Of a stretch of DNA of 64,000 nt, positions 50,892-60,362 are shown piece by piece. Each line of letters starts with the position of its first letter. Positions within the stretch are counted from its first letter, which is position 1. Source of the DNA: Akkermansia muciniphila. GTDB taxonomy: Bacteria; Verrucomicrobiota; Verrucomicrobiia; Verrucomicrobiales; Akkermansiaceae. The notes beneath the pieces are model-generated. The model ran no database searches and was not told the origin of the DNA. It saw only the letters and a list, made by a program, of their open reading frames with translations. A program made the position numbers and the translations under genes. The stretch lies in the NCBI GenBank assembly GCA_945874895.1, contig CAMCIC010000008.1:62001-126000 (forward strand), in the 5' to 3' direction.

Positions 50892-51737
50892 CTAGGCTGT
50901 GAGCGTTCGACGGCGCAATAATACCCCATACTTGGGACTGAACAACCAACTTAACAAAAACAATAGACCGAGCACCATCACAATGGCAGGCCCCGATGTG
51001 AGATGCAAGGGCACGGAAATGATCACTGCCATCACAGCCCCCACCGCCCCCAGAACACCACCGCCCCAGAACAATGCCGAAGTACGATCGGTAAAGAGTG
51101 AAATTGTCGCCGCAGGCGTCACCAAAAGACCCACCGATAAGACGCATCCCACAGCCTGCAGCGATGCCACCAAAGACATGACCATCAAGGCAAACAGCAG
51201 ATACTGCACGAAACGCACCGGCACTCCCTGCGCCGCGGCGACGTTCGGTTCAAACAAGGCCACCAGAATGGGACGCATGAAAAGATTGGCCAGCACGAGG
51301 GTCAGGACGCCTATGCCGAACACGGTCCAGAGATCCGCGTTGGATACCGCGTTGATGTCACCGAACAGCCAATGCTCGAGCTCCTGGCGAACGCCGAGTC
51401 GCGGCAGCAAGGCCACACCACCTGCAAAGGCGGAGGTGTAAAGTACCGCGAGAGCCGTCCCCTGCGCAACGCGGTTGCCACGCGAGATCGCCACGGATCC
51501 CAAGCCCACGATCAAGGCCGCGATCAGAGCACCAAGAAACGCATTCAGCTGCGTAAGCGCTCCAGTGATCATGATCGCCACCGCAATGCCAGGCAACATC
51601 GTATGAGAAAGTGCGCTGACCGACAGAGCCGTGCGGCGAAGGATCACGAAACCGCTAAAAAAACCGTTGGTAAAGCCGACTAGGGCCGCTGCTGCCAGCG
51701 CCCTTTGAAAAAATGCATGATCGAGCATGTCCCACAT
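50892..51737 (-). CDS. Metal ABC transporter permease (ZnuB/MntB family)
   Basis: The ATG at 51737 begins 'MWDMLDHAFFQRALAAAALV', giving 281 residues with about eight membrane segments, the ABC-3 permease pattern ('GFVILRRTALSVSALSHTMLPG', 'LLVTPAATISLF'). It would move Zn, Mn or Fe with an ATPase and binding protein. Neither partner lies beside it: upstream is opcA, and the other neighbour is a parvulin gene. The track start at 51875 runs into opcA and is too long. Partners must be elsewhere, or it has been separated from them. Confidence 0.87.
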   Translation of the reverse strand: MWDMLDHAFFQRALAAAALVGFTNGFFSGFVILRRTALSVSALSHTMLPGIAVAIMITGALTQLNAFLGALIAALIVGLGSVAISRGNRVAQGTALAVLYTSAFAGGVALLPRLGVRQELEHWLFGDINAVSNADLWTVFGIGVLTLVLANLFMRPILVALFEPNVAAAQGVPVRFVQYLLFALMVMSLVASLQAVGCVLSVGLLVTPAATISLFTDRTSALFWGGGVLGAVGAVMAVIISVPLHLTSGPAIVMVLGLLFLLSWLFSPKYGVLLRRRTLTA

Positions 51738-51810
51738 CGTTCCGTGACTGTAGCAAAATGAGCCGAGCAAGCAAGCAAACATGAAGTTTGCTATGGGCTC
51801 ATCCAAGCAT

Positions 51811-52893
51811 TCACGCATCCAACAAATGAAGGAACATCGGTAGGATTTTGAGGAAAAGAGAATTTTTTCCCCCACGAGCGAGCTGATCGCCGATCAGCGT
51901 GCCGCAGTCATCACTACCCGCAGGAGCGAGTGAATCCGTGACATGATCCCCGATGCTCAGACGCATGTGAAGATGGGAAGCTGCCGCGGCGCGCGCGATC
52001 ACGATTTCCAATCCACCTCCGGCAATGACAAGAGCCCCCAGCGGCGCCGATGTTTCATCGGCCACCAATGTGACCTTAACTGGCTCACCTGTTTTTCGCT
52101 CCAAAGAAATCCCCTGCTTGTTGCCATTCTGCCTCGCCAGCACCAATTGCAACTCCATGCCTTGTCGCCAGCCAGCCTGTGTGGCCAACCAAGCAAGAAG
52201 TTGCAACGCGGAATTGCGATACTGCGGGTGATACGTGATTTTCACTTCATCCACATGCGGCAAAGCCTTTTGCGCAAGCGGATCATCGAACATCGATGCC
52301 ACCGCCAAACGGAAGTGGTAGGTGCGGGTCCACGCGAGGTCCTGCACCACCAGCACGCGACCGGAGGAAATCGCATCTTCGATCACACGGAACGACACCA
52401 ACGGATTTTCCCAATCACTGCTATCGAAAACAAACCGATCGATGACCGAATAGAGCCGTTCCTCGAAAATAGAAGAAAGCTCACCCTGCCACCAGAGGAT
52501 CAGGGGAAGGTCACTCGTAAGATGGGCGAAAACGGTATTGCGCAAGCGACCCTTTGACACACCGGTGAGAGAAAAAGAAATCTGCTCGCAGCACACAGAT
52601 TTTTTACCACCGCTGAGATGGCAATGGGCAGTGATCCACGCACGGATGGAAGCATCTTTCACCTCGCGGTTCATTTCCACCAGCAGCGCCCGGCAGGCAT
52701 GCTCTCGTGTGAGTTCGCGCACGATGGCCGAGTTCCTGTCAAGCGATCCCTGTTTTTCCGAATACACGCAGAGATTGATCAGGCAGGCATTGGTGCGCGC
52801 CTCATCCTGCGCCCACAATTGCCGCAAGGCCTTGTGAATGTTGTCCACGGCCACTTCCTGCCCTAACTCCGGATCCATTGTGAAATGACTCAT
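51811..52893 (-). CDS. opcA: Glucose-6-phosphate dehydrogenase assembly protein OpcA
   Basis: OpcA is an allosteric activator of Zwf, best known in cyanobacteria and actinobacteria. The 360-residue protein has an N-terminal alpha/beta half ('NACLINLCVYSEKQGSLD', 'DLPLILWWQGELS') and a C-terminal domain with 'LLAWLATQAGWRQGM', both typical. It starts 11 nt after zwf in the same direction, so they are co-transcribed. Its presence implies redox-linked control of Zwf. The ORF start 'MSHFTMDPELGQEV' has two Met options. Confidence 0.88.
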   Translation of the reverse strand: MSHFTMDPELGQEVAVDNIHKALRQLWAQDEARTNACLINLCVYSEKQGSLDRNSAIVRELTREHACRALLVEMNREVKDASIRAWITAHCHLSGGKKSVCCEQISFSLTGVSKGRLRNTVFAHLTSDLPLILWWQGELSSIFEERLYSVIDRFVFDSSDWENPLVSFRVIEDAISSGRVLVVQDLAWTRTYHFRLAVASMFDDPLAQKALPHVDEVKITYHPQYRNSALQLLAWLATQAGWRQGMELQLVLARQNGNKQGISLERKTGEPVKVTLVADETSAPLGALVIAGGGLEIVIARAAAASHLHMRLSIGDHVTDSLAPAGSDDCGTLIGDQLARGGKNSLFLKILPMFLHLLDA

Positions 52894-52904
52894 ACGAACC
52901 TTCG

Positions 52905-54437
52905 TTAGATTCTACGCCAGTGGTTGCCATCTTCGTGAAGAAGATCGTCTGCCTCTTTCGGTCCCCATGCGCCCGCAACGTATTCCGCCATCGGAATGGC
53001 AACTCCACTCTGGTGCCAGGCCTGCTCGATGCAATCGATGAATTTCCATGCCTCCTCCACTTCATCGCGTCGCGCGAACAAGGTGGCATCACCGGCAATG
53101 GCGTCCAACAAGAGTCGTTCGTAGGCTTCAGGGCTGGGTTTGCCAAAGCTGGTACTGTATTGAAAGTCCATCTTTACCGGCTCAAGGCGCAGGCTCGTGC
53201 CAGGAATCTTGGAAATCATCCGCAGAGAAATCCCCTCATCAGGCTGAATGCGGATCGCAAGCACATTGCCGCCTGTGGCATTCATCGAAGCTGTGTTGAA
53301 CAGCACGCCCGGCGGCGACTTAAAATGCACGGAAATTTCCGTCGCCTTTTTCGGCAATTGTTTGCCCACGCGGATGTAGAAGGGCACACCACTCCAGCGC
53401 CAGGTATCGATCATCAGGCGCAGGGCGACATAGGATTCCGTCATCGATTCGGGATCGACGCGGTCTTCCTCGCGATAACCCGGCACCACCTTCCCGCTGA
53501 CACTGCCCTTGGTGTATTGCGCACGCACCACATTCGCAGCGACTTTTTCTGGTGTGTCCCACTTGCGCAGCGAACGGATGACTTTGACTTTTTCATCGCG
53601 CACACCATCGGCACTGAGATCCGTAGGCGGCTCCATAGCGACGAGGCTGAGCAACTGTAGCAAATGGTTTTGCACCATGTCGCGCAGCGCGCCGGACTTG
53701 TCGTAATAGCCGCCACGTCCGCCCTCCATGCCAAGATTTTCTGAACAGGTGATCTGCACTTGTTCAATGTATCGGCTGTTCCAGAGAGGCTCGAAAATGG
53801 CATTGGCGAAACGCAGCACCATCAGGTTTTGCGCGGTTTCTTTCCCAAGATAATGATCGATGCGATAGGTATCTCGCTCATGAAAGGTCTGATTGACCAC
53901 TTGATTCAGATGCTGCGCGGTGCTGAGGTCCGTGCCAAAAGGTTTTTCTACAATCACGCGAGACCAGCAACCTTCTTTTGCCTGATTGAGGCCTGACTGC
54001 TTCAAATGAGAGAGAATATCGTCAAAAAATTCTGGAGCGCTGGCGATATAAAACAATCGATTGCCCTTGCCACCGCGATCCCGATCAATCTCATCAAGGG
54101 TGTCAGCAAGACGGCGATAGCCATCCGCGTCGGTGAACTCGCTCTGATGATAATGGATGTTGGGGGCGAACGAAGCCCAGACTTCATCGTCGTGCCCATT
54201 GCGCGAGACCTTACGGTTCAATTCCTCAAGACCTTGACGAAAAACATCATCGGATTTTTCACGGCGGGCAAAGCCGATGATTTTGACTCCGGGCGGAAGT
54301 TCTCCATCGAGTGCTAGATTGTACAGTGCGGGCACCAATTTGCGGTGGGTCAAATCTCCGGTCGCACCGAAAATCACCACCGTGCATGGCTCGGGGCGGG
54401 TGCGTGATACCAAATCTTCTCGAAACGGATTGCTCAT
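52905..54437 (-). CDS. zwf: Glucose-6-phosphate 1-dehydrogenase
   Basis: Zwf oxidises glucose-6-phosphate to 6-phosphogluconolactone, producing NADPH. The 510-residue protein has the dinucleotide-binding 'VIFGATGDLTHRKL' near residue 22 and the substrate-site signature 'RIDHYLGKE' near 197. 'EKPFGTDLSTA' precedes it. The family length is 480-515. opcA follows 11 nt downstream, an arrangement also known in cyanobacteria. gnd is 39 kb away. Confidence 0.96.
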   Translation of the reverse strand: MSNPFREDLVSRTRPEPCTVVIFGATGDLTHRKLVPALYNLALDGELPPGVKIIGFARREKSDDVFRQGLEELNRKVSRNGHDDEVWASFAPNIHYHQSEFTDADGYRRLADTLDEIDRDRGGKGNRLFYIASAPEFFDDILSHLKQSGLNQAKEGCWSRVIVEKPFGTDLSTAQHLNQVVNQTFHERDTYRIDHYLGKETAQNLMVLRFANAIFEPLWNSRYIEQVQITCSENLGMEGGRGGYYDKSGALRDMVQNHLLQLLSLVAMEPPTDLSADGVRDEKVKVIRSLRKWDTPEKVAANVVRAQYTKGSVSGKVVPGYREEDRVDPESMTESYVALRLMIDTWRWSGVPFYIRVGKQLPKKATEISVHFKSPPGVLFNTASMNATGGNVLAIRIQPDEGISLRMISKIPGTSLRLEPVKMDFQYSTSFGKPSPEAYERLLLDAIAGDATLFARRDEVEEAWKFIDCIEQAWHQSGVAIPMAEYVAGAWGPKEADDLLHEDGNHWRRI

Positions 54438-54530
54438 GGGCGGGAGGAGAGTTCACCGCAAAGTTGCGCGGCATGAAAGCAGAAATTGTGTTCGTATGGG
54501 GAAAGTTGCTCCTGAGCGGGGCAGCCCTCG

Positions 54531-55448
54531 TCAAAACGAATAACGCAGATTGATCGCGCTGAAGGGCGCAGTTTCCAAATCCTCATCTTTGATCACGCGA
54601 TGATTCGCGTCCTGCAATTCCACTTCTCCCGACAGGTTGACGCCACCTCTTAACGAGAGAGTCAGATGATCGGTAAGTTGATAGATGACCGATGCCGCTG
54701 TCTGCCAGCCATTGATGTTGACGCGATTGACCGCCGAATCGTCAAGATCCCAAGCCCCGCCACTCGGGTAGGCGCTGAGGCTGAGAGTCAGTCGCTCCGT
54801 AGCATGCCATCCGATGACTGCGAATGGCGGTGTCATTTGCACGATGAAAGGCTCACACTTCCAGATGAAACCCAAGGCCGGTACGATCATGTTGTCATCC
54901 GCCGCATAACGACCAAACACCCCACCAGCCAGGCTGAGATTCTCTTGGACACGATAGTTGATCAGCCCGAGCCCCGTGAACTCAACATCATCCCATGAGA
55001 TACCACGAAAATCCGTGCCCAGCCCTGGTGTGACAAATCCCAGCGCCGACCAAGGATTGTTTTCCGGCCTCCATGCCACCGTGATCTGAGCCTCTAAGGT
55101 ATGCAGCGTCTCATCTTGCAAGCCGCCAAATTCATGAAAATCCACATCCGTGAGCGCGTAGCCGATGGATCCCGCGACCAGAAAATCGCCCCACTTCTTC
55201 GCCACGATAGGAGCGATCGTGCGCAACTCCATGAAATCAAGGCCGCCCGGCTGACTTTGAAATTCTTGATGATCCACGACCGACAGGTCTGCCACGAAGC
55301 CCGGTTGCCCGAAACCAAAGGCCGCGGGGTCGATCATGCCCATGCGTTTCTCACGACTGGGTGGCTGCAAAATTTCCTCTGACTTAGCGAACAAGGGCGA
55401 TGACAAAAAACAGAAACCAAGAGACAGAAACAAGGGAATGGCTTTCAT
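54531..55448 (-). CDS. Outer-membrane beta-barrel protein, DUF6268-like
   Basis: The ATG at 55448 begins a signal peptide ('LFLSLGFCFLSSPLFA'), giving 305 residues; the track extends 63 codons into the FKBP terminator region. The mature part alternates short strands ('LSLAGGVFGRYAADDNM', 'LTLSLSAYPSGGAWD', 'HLTLSLRGGVNLSGEVE') and ends in Phe ('INLRYSF'), the usual outer-membrane insertion signal. It resembles DUF6268 barrels; this is from memory. Function unknown. Confidence 0.72.
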   Translation of the reverse strand: MKAIPLFLSLGFCFLSSPLFAKSEEILQPPSREKRMGMIDPAAFGFGQPGFVADLSVVDHQEFQSQPGGLDFMELRTIAPIVAKKWGDFLVAGSIGYALTDVDFHEFGGLQDETLHTLEAQITVAWRPENNPWSALGFVTPGLGTDFRGISWDDVEFTGLGLINYRVQENLSLAGGVFGRYAADDNMIVPALGFIWKCEPFIVQMTPPFAVIGWHATERLTLSLSAYPSGGAWDLDDSAVNRVNINGWQTAASVIYQLTDHLTLSLRGGVNLSGEVELQDANHRVIKDEDLETAPFSAINLRYSF

Positions 55449-55502
55449 AAATTCGTGAAGCAACGGCGAAACATACAGCAAATGGCGAGGGCAGCAACCA
55501 AC

Positions 55503-55535
55503 AAAAAAGCCCCCGCATGAAACCATGCGGAGGCT
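55503..55535 (-). terminator. Rho-independent terminator after FKBP gene
   Basis: On the minus strand AGCCTCCGCAT-GGTTTC-ATGCGGGGGCT is followed by a run of six T residues. The stem has one mismatch or bulge. Confidence 0.8.
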
Positions 55536-55554
55536 TTGCAAATAGAGCCTTCGA

Positions 55555-56367
55555 TTACTCGCCTTGCGGCACAGGCATGGGGAATCCGCCAGGGGCAGGC
55601 GCGGGAGCATCTTCGATGCCCACCAATTCCAATTCAAAAATCAACGCGCTATTGGGTCCCAGATCTGCGCTACCACGTTGTTCACCGTAAGCGAGCTCGG
55701 CGGGGATGAACAGTTTCCATTTAGCGCCAATCGGCATGGTGGTGATGGCTTCTTTGAATCCGGGGATGACCTGAAGAGTCATCGGCACGGGCTTGCCTTC
55801 GGGTGATTTATCGAACTCGGTGCCATCGATGAGAGTGCCGCGATAGTTCACAAGAAACTGCTTGTTGTCTTCCGCACCTTCTTTCGCGGGTTCGTATTTT
55901 TTATCGCCACCCTTGGTCAGTACTTCATACTGGAGTCCACTCTTGGTAGTGGTGACTTCCTTGCGTTTGCCGTTCTCGGCCAGAAAAGCCTTACCCGCAG
56001 CGAGATTCTTAGTGGACAACTCCTTTTCACGGGATTCCATCAAGGACTGCAATGCCATCATCGCAGTCTGGATGTCTTTCTCAGCAACTTCAGGTTCTTT
56101 GCCCGCCATCGCACTCATGAATCCTTTGACAAACTCGGCACTGTCAATGTCCGCCGAGTTGATCCCGAAACGACCGACTTGTTGAGCGAACTGACGACCG
56201 TTTTGAAAACCGAAACCGTAGGAGGTATTTTTTTTCACTTGGTCAGGTGCCATAGCAGGAGCAGCTGGTGCGGCAGGAGCCGTTGCGGGTGCTGCGGGTG
56301 CATCTTGAGCATTGAGCAGCATGGAAGTAGCGAGCATCAGCGCGCCGGTGATAGGGAATGACTTCAT
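55555..56367 (-). CDS. Secreted FKBP-type peptidyl-prolyl isomerase
   Basis: The ATG at 56367 starts a signal peptide ('ITGALMLATSMLLNAQ'), giving 270 residues. A Pro/Ala-rich linker of about 20 residues follows, then a helical FkpA-like dimerisation domain (~45-135) and an FKBP domain (~150-255: 'VNYRGTLIDGTEFDKS', 'VIPGFKEAITTMPIGAKWKL', 'FIPAELAYGEQ', 'LIFELELVGI'). This is the FkpA/Mip architecture, a periplasmic folding helper. The C-terminus is again Pro-rich. The track start is 30 codons too far upstream. Confidence 0.92.
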   Translation of the reverse strand: MKSFPITGALMLATSMLLNAQDAPAAPATAPAAPAAPAMAPDQVKKNTSYGFGFQNGRQFAQQVGRFGINSADIDSAEFVKGFMSAMAGKEPEVAEKDIQTAMMALQSLMESREKELSTKNLAAGKAFLAENGKRKEVTTTKSGLQYEVLTKGGDKKYEPAKEGAEDNKQFLVNYRGTLIDGTEFDKSPEGKPVPMTLQVIPGFKEAITTMPIGAKWKLFIPAELAYGEQRGSADLGPNSALIFELELVGIEDAPAPAPGGFPMPVPQGE

Positions 56368-56379
56368 TTCAGTGGTTAG

Positions 56380-56408
56380 ATGGTTGCTCCAGCAAGCTAG
56401 GCATTCAA
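56380..56408 (-). promoter_or_regulatory. Candidate FKBP promoter, near-leaderless
   Basis: On the minus strand TTGAAT, a 17-bp spacer and AACCAT end 12 nt before the FKBP ATG. The -10 matches consensus at 3 of 6 positions. Confidence 0.25.
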
Positions 56409-56550
56409 TGAGGCTTGTCGAGAGCAAAAAGCTTGATTTTTCGTCACATGCGAACACTCCGTTTTGCGCCGTGACTTTCCGCTTTGTCTGCTTTCACCCT
56501 TGCCACAAGCGTAAAGAACTGATTGCCTCGCGCGTCACCCAACTATCACC

Positions 56551-57837
56551 ATGAAAATCGTCGTCGCATACTCAGGAGGTCTTGATACCTCGGTTCTTCT
56601 CAAATGGCTCAAGGCCAAGTACAACGCGGAAATTATTGCCTACTGTGCGGATGTCGGCCAGGCCGAGGAACTCGACGGACTTGAGCAAAAGGCCCTCACC
56701 ACCGGTGCCAGCAAGTGCTTCATCGGCGACCTCAAGGAGGAATTTGCCCGCGACTACATTTTCCCCATGATCCAAGCTGGCGCCATTTATGAAGGTCGCT
56801 ATATGCTGGGCACTTCGATCGCCCGTCCTTGCATCGCCAAGGGCATGATCGACTGCGCCATAGCCGAAGGCGCGGACGCGATTGCTCACGGCGCTACCGG
56901 CAAGGGCAATGACCAAGTGCGTTTCGAGCTGTCGATGGCATCGCTCGCTCCACACATCAAGTGCATCGCACCATGGCGCGATGCCACCTTCCGCAAGGAC
57001 TTTCCAGGTCGTGCAGAAATGATCGCCTATGCCGAGGCGAACAACATTCCCATCAAGGCATCGATGAAAAAGCCCTACTCGATGGATCGTAATTTACTAC
57101 ACATCTCCTTCGAGGCAGGGATGCTAGAGGACCCTTGGTATGACGCCACCACTCCCGCAGATCGTGAGATGTATGTGCTTTCCACTTCCCCTGAGGATGC
57201 TCCCGACAAGGCAGAGTATGTCGAAATTCTTTTCGAAAAAGGCGATGCCATCGGCCTGCGTTGCGAGGGACTTGCCGGTATCGTCACCGAACTGAAAGAC
57301 GCCACGCCCACCGGCGAGTGCGATGGCTACACTCGATTCACACCGTATGGCATCATGCGAGTGCTGAATTTCCTTGGTGGCAAGCACGGCGTGGGTCGAG
57401 TAGACATTGTGGAAAATCGTTTCGTCGGCATGAAGTCGCGCGGTGTCTATGAAACACCCGGCGGCGCGATCCTGCTCGCCGCCCATCGCGATCTGGAGGC
57501 TCTTACCATGGACCGCGAGGCAATGTTCATGCGCGATTCGTTGATCCCCAAATACGCGCAACTCGTTTACAACGGCTTTTGGTTTGCACCAGAGCGCGAA
57601 GCCATCCAAGCGCTCGTCACCAACACACAACAAACCGTTAGCGGCGAAGTGCGCGTGAAGCTGTACAAAGGCAATATCATGAATGCCGGACGTCGTTCGC
57701 CCTTCTCACTATACTCCGAGGCCGTGGCAACCATGGAAGGTGGTCAAGAAGAAGCCTACAACCAAGACGACGCCACCGGCTTCATTGCCCTCAATGGCTT
57801 ACGCTTGAAAGCTTCCGCTCGTCAGAAGCAGTCTTGA
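56551..57837 (+). CDS. argG: Argininosuccinate synthase
   Basis: ArgG joins citrulline and aspartate in arginine synthesis. The 428-residue protein has the ATP-binding '[12 protein letters not shown]' at residues 6-17, '[14 protein letters not shown]' near 110 and '[16 protein letters not shown]'. The substrate motifs '[14 protein letters not shown]' and '[19 protein letters not shown]' are present. argH is not adjacent. It converges with map; the 46-bp gap is filled by a hairpin. Confidence 0.96.
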   Translation: MKIVVAYSGGLDTSVLLKWLKAKYNAEIIAYCADVGQAEELDGLEQKALTTGASKCFIGDLKEEFARDYIFPMIQAGAIYEGRYMLGTSIARPCIAKGMIDCAIAEGADAIAHGATGKGNDQVRFELSMASLAPHIKCIAPWRDATFRKDFPGRAEMIAYAEANNIPIKASMKKPYSMDRNLLHISFEAGMLEDPWYDATTPADREMYVLSTSPEDAPDKAEYVEILFEKGDAIGLRCEGLAGIVTELKDATPTGECDGYTRFTPYGIMRVLNFLGGKHGVGRVDIVENRFVGMKSRGVYETPGGAILLAAHRDLEALTMDREAMFMRDSLIPKYAQLVYNGFWFAPEREAIQALVTNTQQTVSGEVRVKLYKGNIMNAGRRSPFSLYSEAVATMEGGQEEAYNQDDATGFIALNGLRLKASARQKQS

Positions 57838-57848
57838 GATGAGCACCG

Positions 57849-57878
57849 GTCGGATCTGTCCCATGCGGCAGATCCGAC
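57849..57878. terminator. Hairpin between convergent argG and map
   Basis: GTCGGATCTG-TCCCATGCGG-CAGATCCGAC is a perfect 10-bp stem. No T-run follows on either strand, so it may act as a two-way transcript-end structure rather than a classical terminator. Confidence 0.5.
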
Positions 57879-57883
57879 TGACT

Positions 57884-58678
57884 CTACAGTCCCCATTGCT
57901 CAGGCAACGCGGTGCGAGGCCTGTCCGTCAGAATTTCTGGATCACCATCCGTGATGAGCACTGTGTGTTCAAAGTGAGCCGAAGGTCTGCGATCTTCGGT
58001 GATCACCGTCCAACCATCTGAAAGGATTTTCACATACGGAACTCCTGCATTGACCATAGGCTCGATGGCCAAGGTCATTCCGGACTCAAGGATGGGCGTT
58101 TTGCCCTGTGGACGATAATTCGGCACCTGCGGCTCCTCATGAAGATCACGACCTACGCCATGGCCTACAAACTCGCGTACGACAGAAAACCCGCGAGGTT
58201 TCACATACTCCTCCACCGCACCGCATAGGTCAGCAAGACGAGTGCCAGCGCGGGCATGGGCGATGGCTTCATACAAGGACTGCTCGGTGGCAACCAGAAG
58301 CCGCTTGGTTTCCTCGGAGATCTCACCCACAGCCACTGTAAGAGCATTGTCACCGATCCAACCGTTCTGCACAATGCCCACATCGAGACTGACGATATCG
58401 CCGGGCTGAATGATGCGAGCGCTGCCGATCCCGTGCACCACCTCCTCGTTGAGAGAAATGCATGTGTAGGCAGGAAAACCACGATAACCGAGAAAAGCGC
58501 TTCGGCATCCTCGCAACTTCATCAACTCGCCTGCAAATTGGTCGACCTCTCGTGTCGTCTTTCCAGGCTCGATGAATGCCGCTACTTCTTGCAAGATGGC
58601 CGATGCCGTTTGACACGCCGTGCGCATCAAATCGATTTCGCGGCCCACTTTGATGCGGATCTTGTTGCGTTTTGCCAT
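57884..58678 (-). CDS. map: Methionine aminopeptidase type I
   Basis: Map removes N-terminal Met after deformylation. The ATG at 58678 gives 264 residues; the track start is 42 codons upstream of it. Metal ligands are seen: 'SLDVGIVQNGWIGDNALTV' (two Asp), 'FVGHGVGRDLHEEP' (His), 'TLAIEPMV' (Glu) and 'HFEHTVLIT' (Glu). It follows secY after 76 nt with a hairpin in the gap, as in the common secY-map order. infA and rpmJ, which often come next, are not present. Confidence 0.95.
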   Translation of the reverse strand: MAKRNKIRIKVGREIDLMRTACQTASAILQEVAAFIEPGKTTREVDQFAGELMKLRGCRSAFLGYRGFPAYTCISLNEEVVHGIGSARIIQPGDIVSLDVGIVQNGWIGDNALTVAVGEISEETKRLLVATEQSLYEAIAHARAGTRLADLCGAVEEYVKPRGFSVVREFVGHGVGRDLHEEPQVPNYRPQGKTPILESGMTLAIEPMVNAGVPYVKILSDGWTVITEDRRPSAHFEHTVLITDGDPEILTDRPRTALPEQWGL

Positions 58679-58686
58679 AACAATCA

Positions 58687-58705
58687 CTTGTCTCAAAAAG
58701 ACAAG
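58687..58705 (-). promoter_or_regulatory. Hairpin upstream of map
   Basis: CTTGTCT-TTTTG-AGACAAG, read on the minus strand, is a 7-bp stem ending 8 nt before the map ATG. It could modulate map translation or be an intercistronic processing site. Confidence 0.35.
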
Positions 58706-58754
58706 CCACGCTCGGAAGCGCAGCTTGCCAAAACAACATGCGTCACATGTTCGA

Positions 58755-60254
58755 TCAACCTTTGATGATCCAAGCGGCCGCACCCACGATGGTGAAGATG
58801 GCAATCACCACCCAGAGGAAAATCAATACCGAACTGGATGCCGCAGAACCGCTTTGCTGCAGGCGATCATAGCGTCCTTTGAGTTTACCCTTGCGAAGGA
58901 AACCATCGTAGTGACGTTGGAGCAATTGCGTTTCCACTTGGCGCATCACATCAAGGACCACACCCACAAGAATGAGGAGCGAGGTACCACCGAAGAACTG
59001 AACGATAGGCGAGTTCTTGTCGATGTTCATCAGGAGTGCCACACCCGAGGGCAGCACAAAAATTGCTGTGAGGAAAATCGCACCAGCGAAAGTCAGACGC
59101 GTCATGGTGAAGTCAAGAAACTCCCCTGTGGGCTTGCCTGGACGCACTCCAGGGATGTAGCCGCCATTGCGTTTGAGATCCTCTGCGATTTGAGAAGGCT
59201 GGAACATGGTAGCCACCCAGAAGTAGGAGAAAAAGAAAATCCCCACACCACCCAACGTGTAAAACAACCATCCCTGACCCACCGCTTGCTGAAGCTTGAT
59301 CGACCATGGTTCACGGCTGATCCATTGCAAGACGATGCCCGGAAGCGTAATCACGGCCGATACGAAAATGATGGGCATCACACCAGAGTAATTCACCTTC
59401 AAAGGAAGATACTGCGTTTGTCCGCCGAACTGCTTCTTGCCCACGACACGCTTGGCGTATTGAACCGTGATCTTGCGCTGGGCCTGGGTAATCGAAATTA
59501 CCGCCGCAATCACAAAGACAAGGAACGCCAGCATGAAGACCAGCTTCAATGCAATGAAAGGATTAGCATCCACACCCGTGGTGAACATTTTCCAAGCCAA
59601 AACCAGAGCGCCGGGCAGAGCGGAAATGATATTGACCATGATGATGATGGACGTGCCGTTGCCAATCCCCCGCTCCGTCATCTGATCACCGATCCACATC
59701 AACAACATCGTTCCCGATACGATGGTCATCAACGAGAGAGCATGCCAAGCAAAGCTCGGATTGGGAACGAGCTGTCGACCGTTCATCACCTGCTCGATGC
59801 CACTCATCAATCCACGAAGCTGCTCCGGATGAGTCAACGTGGCGGTTAGGAAATACCCCTGCACCAACGCAATCAGCAAAGCAAGATAACGCGTGTATTG
59901 GGTGATTTTCTGACGGCCGCCCTCCTCGCGCGATAGCTTGGACAACTTGGGAACCACAGCGGTCATCAACTGCACCATGATGGATGCAGAAATGTATGGC
60001 ATGATGCCAAGTGCGAAAATACCCGCCTGCTGGAGCGCACCGCCCGAGAACACCGTAAGCATGGCGGTCAAAGGATTCCCCGTGCCACCATCGCTCTTCG
60101 CCATGTGCTTCGTCCACTCATCGAGAAGACCCGCATCCACCCCAGGAAGAGTAATGTGGGCTCCAAGACGCACAATGACGATCATCGCCAGGGTGAAGAG
60201 AATGCGGTCCCGCAGTTCTGGGACACGCCATGTGTTAACAAATGCAGAGATCAT
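58755..60254 (-). CDS. secY: Protein translocase subunit SecY
   Basis: SecY is the ten-helix channel of the Sec system. The 499-residue protein starts 'NTWRVPELRDRILFTLAMIV' and has the plug/helix-2 motif 'GIFALGIMPYISASIMVQL', 'GIGNGTSIII' and the helix-10 region 'LQRHYDGFLRKGKLKGRY'. It is longer than E. coli SecY (443) because of an internal insertion near residues 150-175 ('HPEQLRGLMSGIEQVMNG'), a periplasmic-side loop. It follows rplO after a 108-bp structured spacer. Confidence 0.96.
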   Translation of the reverse strand: MISAFVNTWRVPELRDRILFTLAMIVIVRLGAHITLPGVDAGLLDEWTKHMAKSDGGTGNPLTAMLTVFSGGALQQAGIFALGIMPYISASIMVQLMTAVVPKLSKLSREEGGRQKITQYTRYLALLIALVQGYFLTATLTHPEQLRGLMSGIEQVMNGRQLVPNPSFAWHALSLMTIVSGTMLLMWIGDQMTERGIGNGTSIIIMVNIISALPGALVLAWKMFTTGVDANPFIALKLVFMLAFLVFVIAAVISITQAQRKITVQYAKRVVGKKQFGGQTQYLPLKVNYSGVMPIIFVSAVITLPGIVLQWISREPWSIKLQQAVGQGWLFYTLGGVGIFFFSYFWVATMFQPSQIAEDLKRNGGYIPGVRPGKPTGEFLDFTMTRLTFAGAIFLTAIFVLPSGVALLMNIDKNSPIVQFFGGTSLLILVGVVLDVMRQVETQLLQRHYDGFLRKGKLKGRYDRLQQSGSAASSSVLIFLWVVIAIFTIVGAAAWIIKG

Positions 60255-60300
60255 AGACTGAATGTAAGAAAAAGTTACCGTGTGACTGGAAACACAGCGA

Positions 60301-60320
60301 GGAAGTGCTCAAGCACTTCC
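60301..60320 (-). promoter_or_regulatory. Perfect hairpin in rplO-secY spacer
   Basis: GGAAGTGC-TTGA-GCACTTCC is a perfect 8-bp stem with a tetraloop, 46 nt before the secY ATG on the minus strand. No T-run follows. It may separate secY expression from the ribosomal genes. Confidence 0.4.
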
Positions 60321-60362
60321 CCACAGGAACGTAATTGTTTTCCGGATGCGAGGAGAATGCGA

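Noticed and set aside
58620-59849. 409-codon plus-strand ORF antisense to secY
   Set aside because: secY is complete and conserved; the antisense product is rich in His/Arg with no motif.
60255-60362. Possible rpmJ or other small ribosomal gene in the rplO-secY spacer
   Set aside because: A frame is open for about 27 codons but has no start codon and does not resemble L36 or L30.
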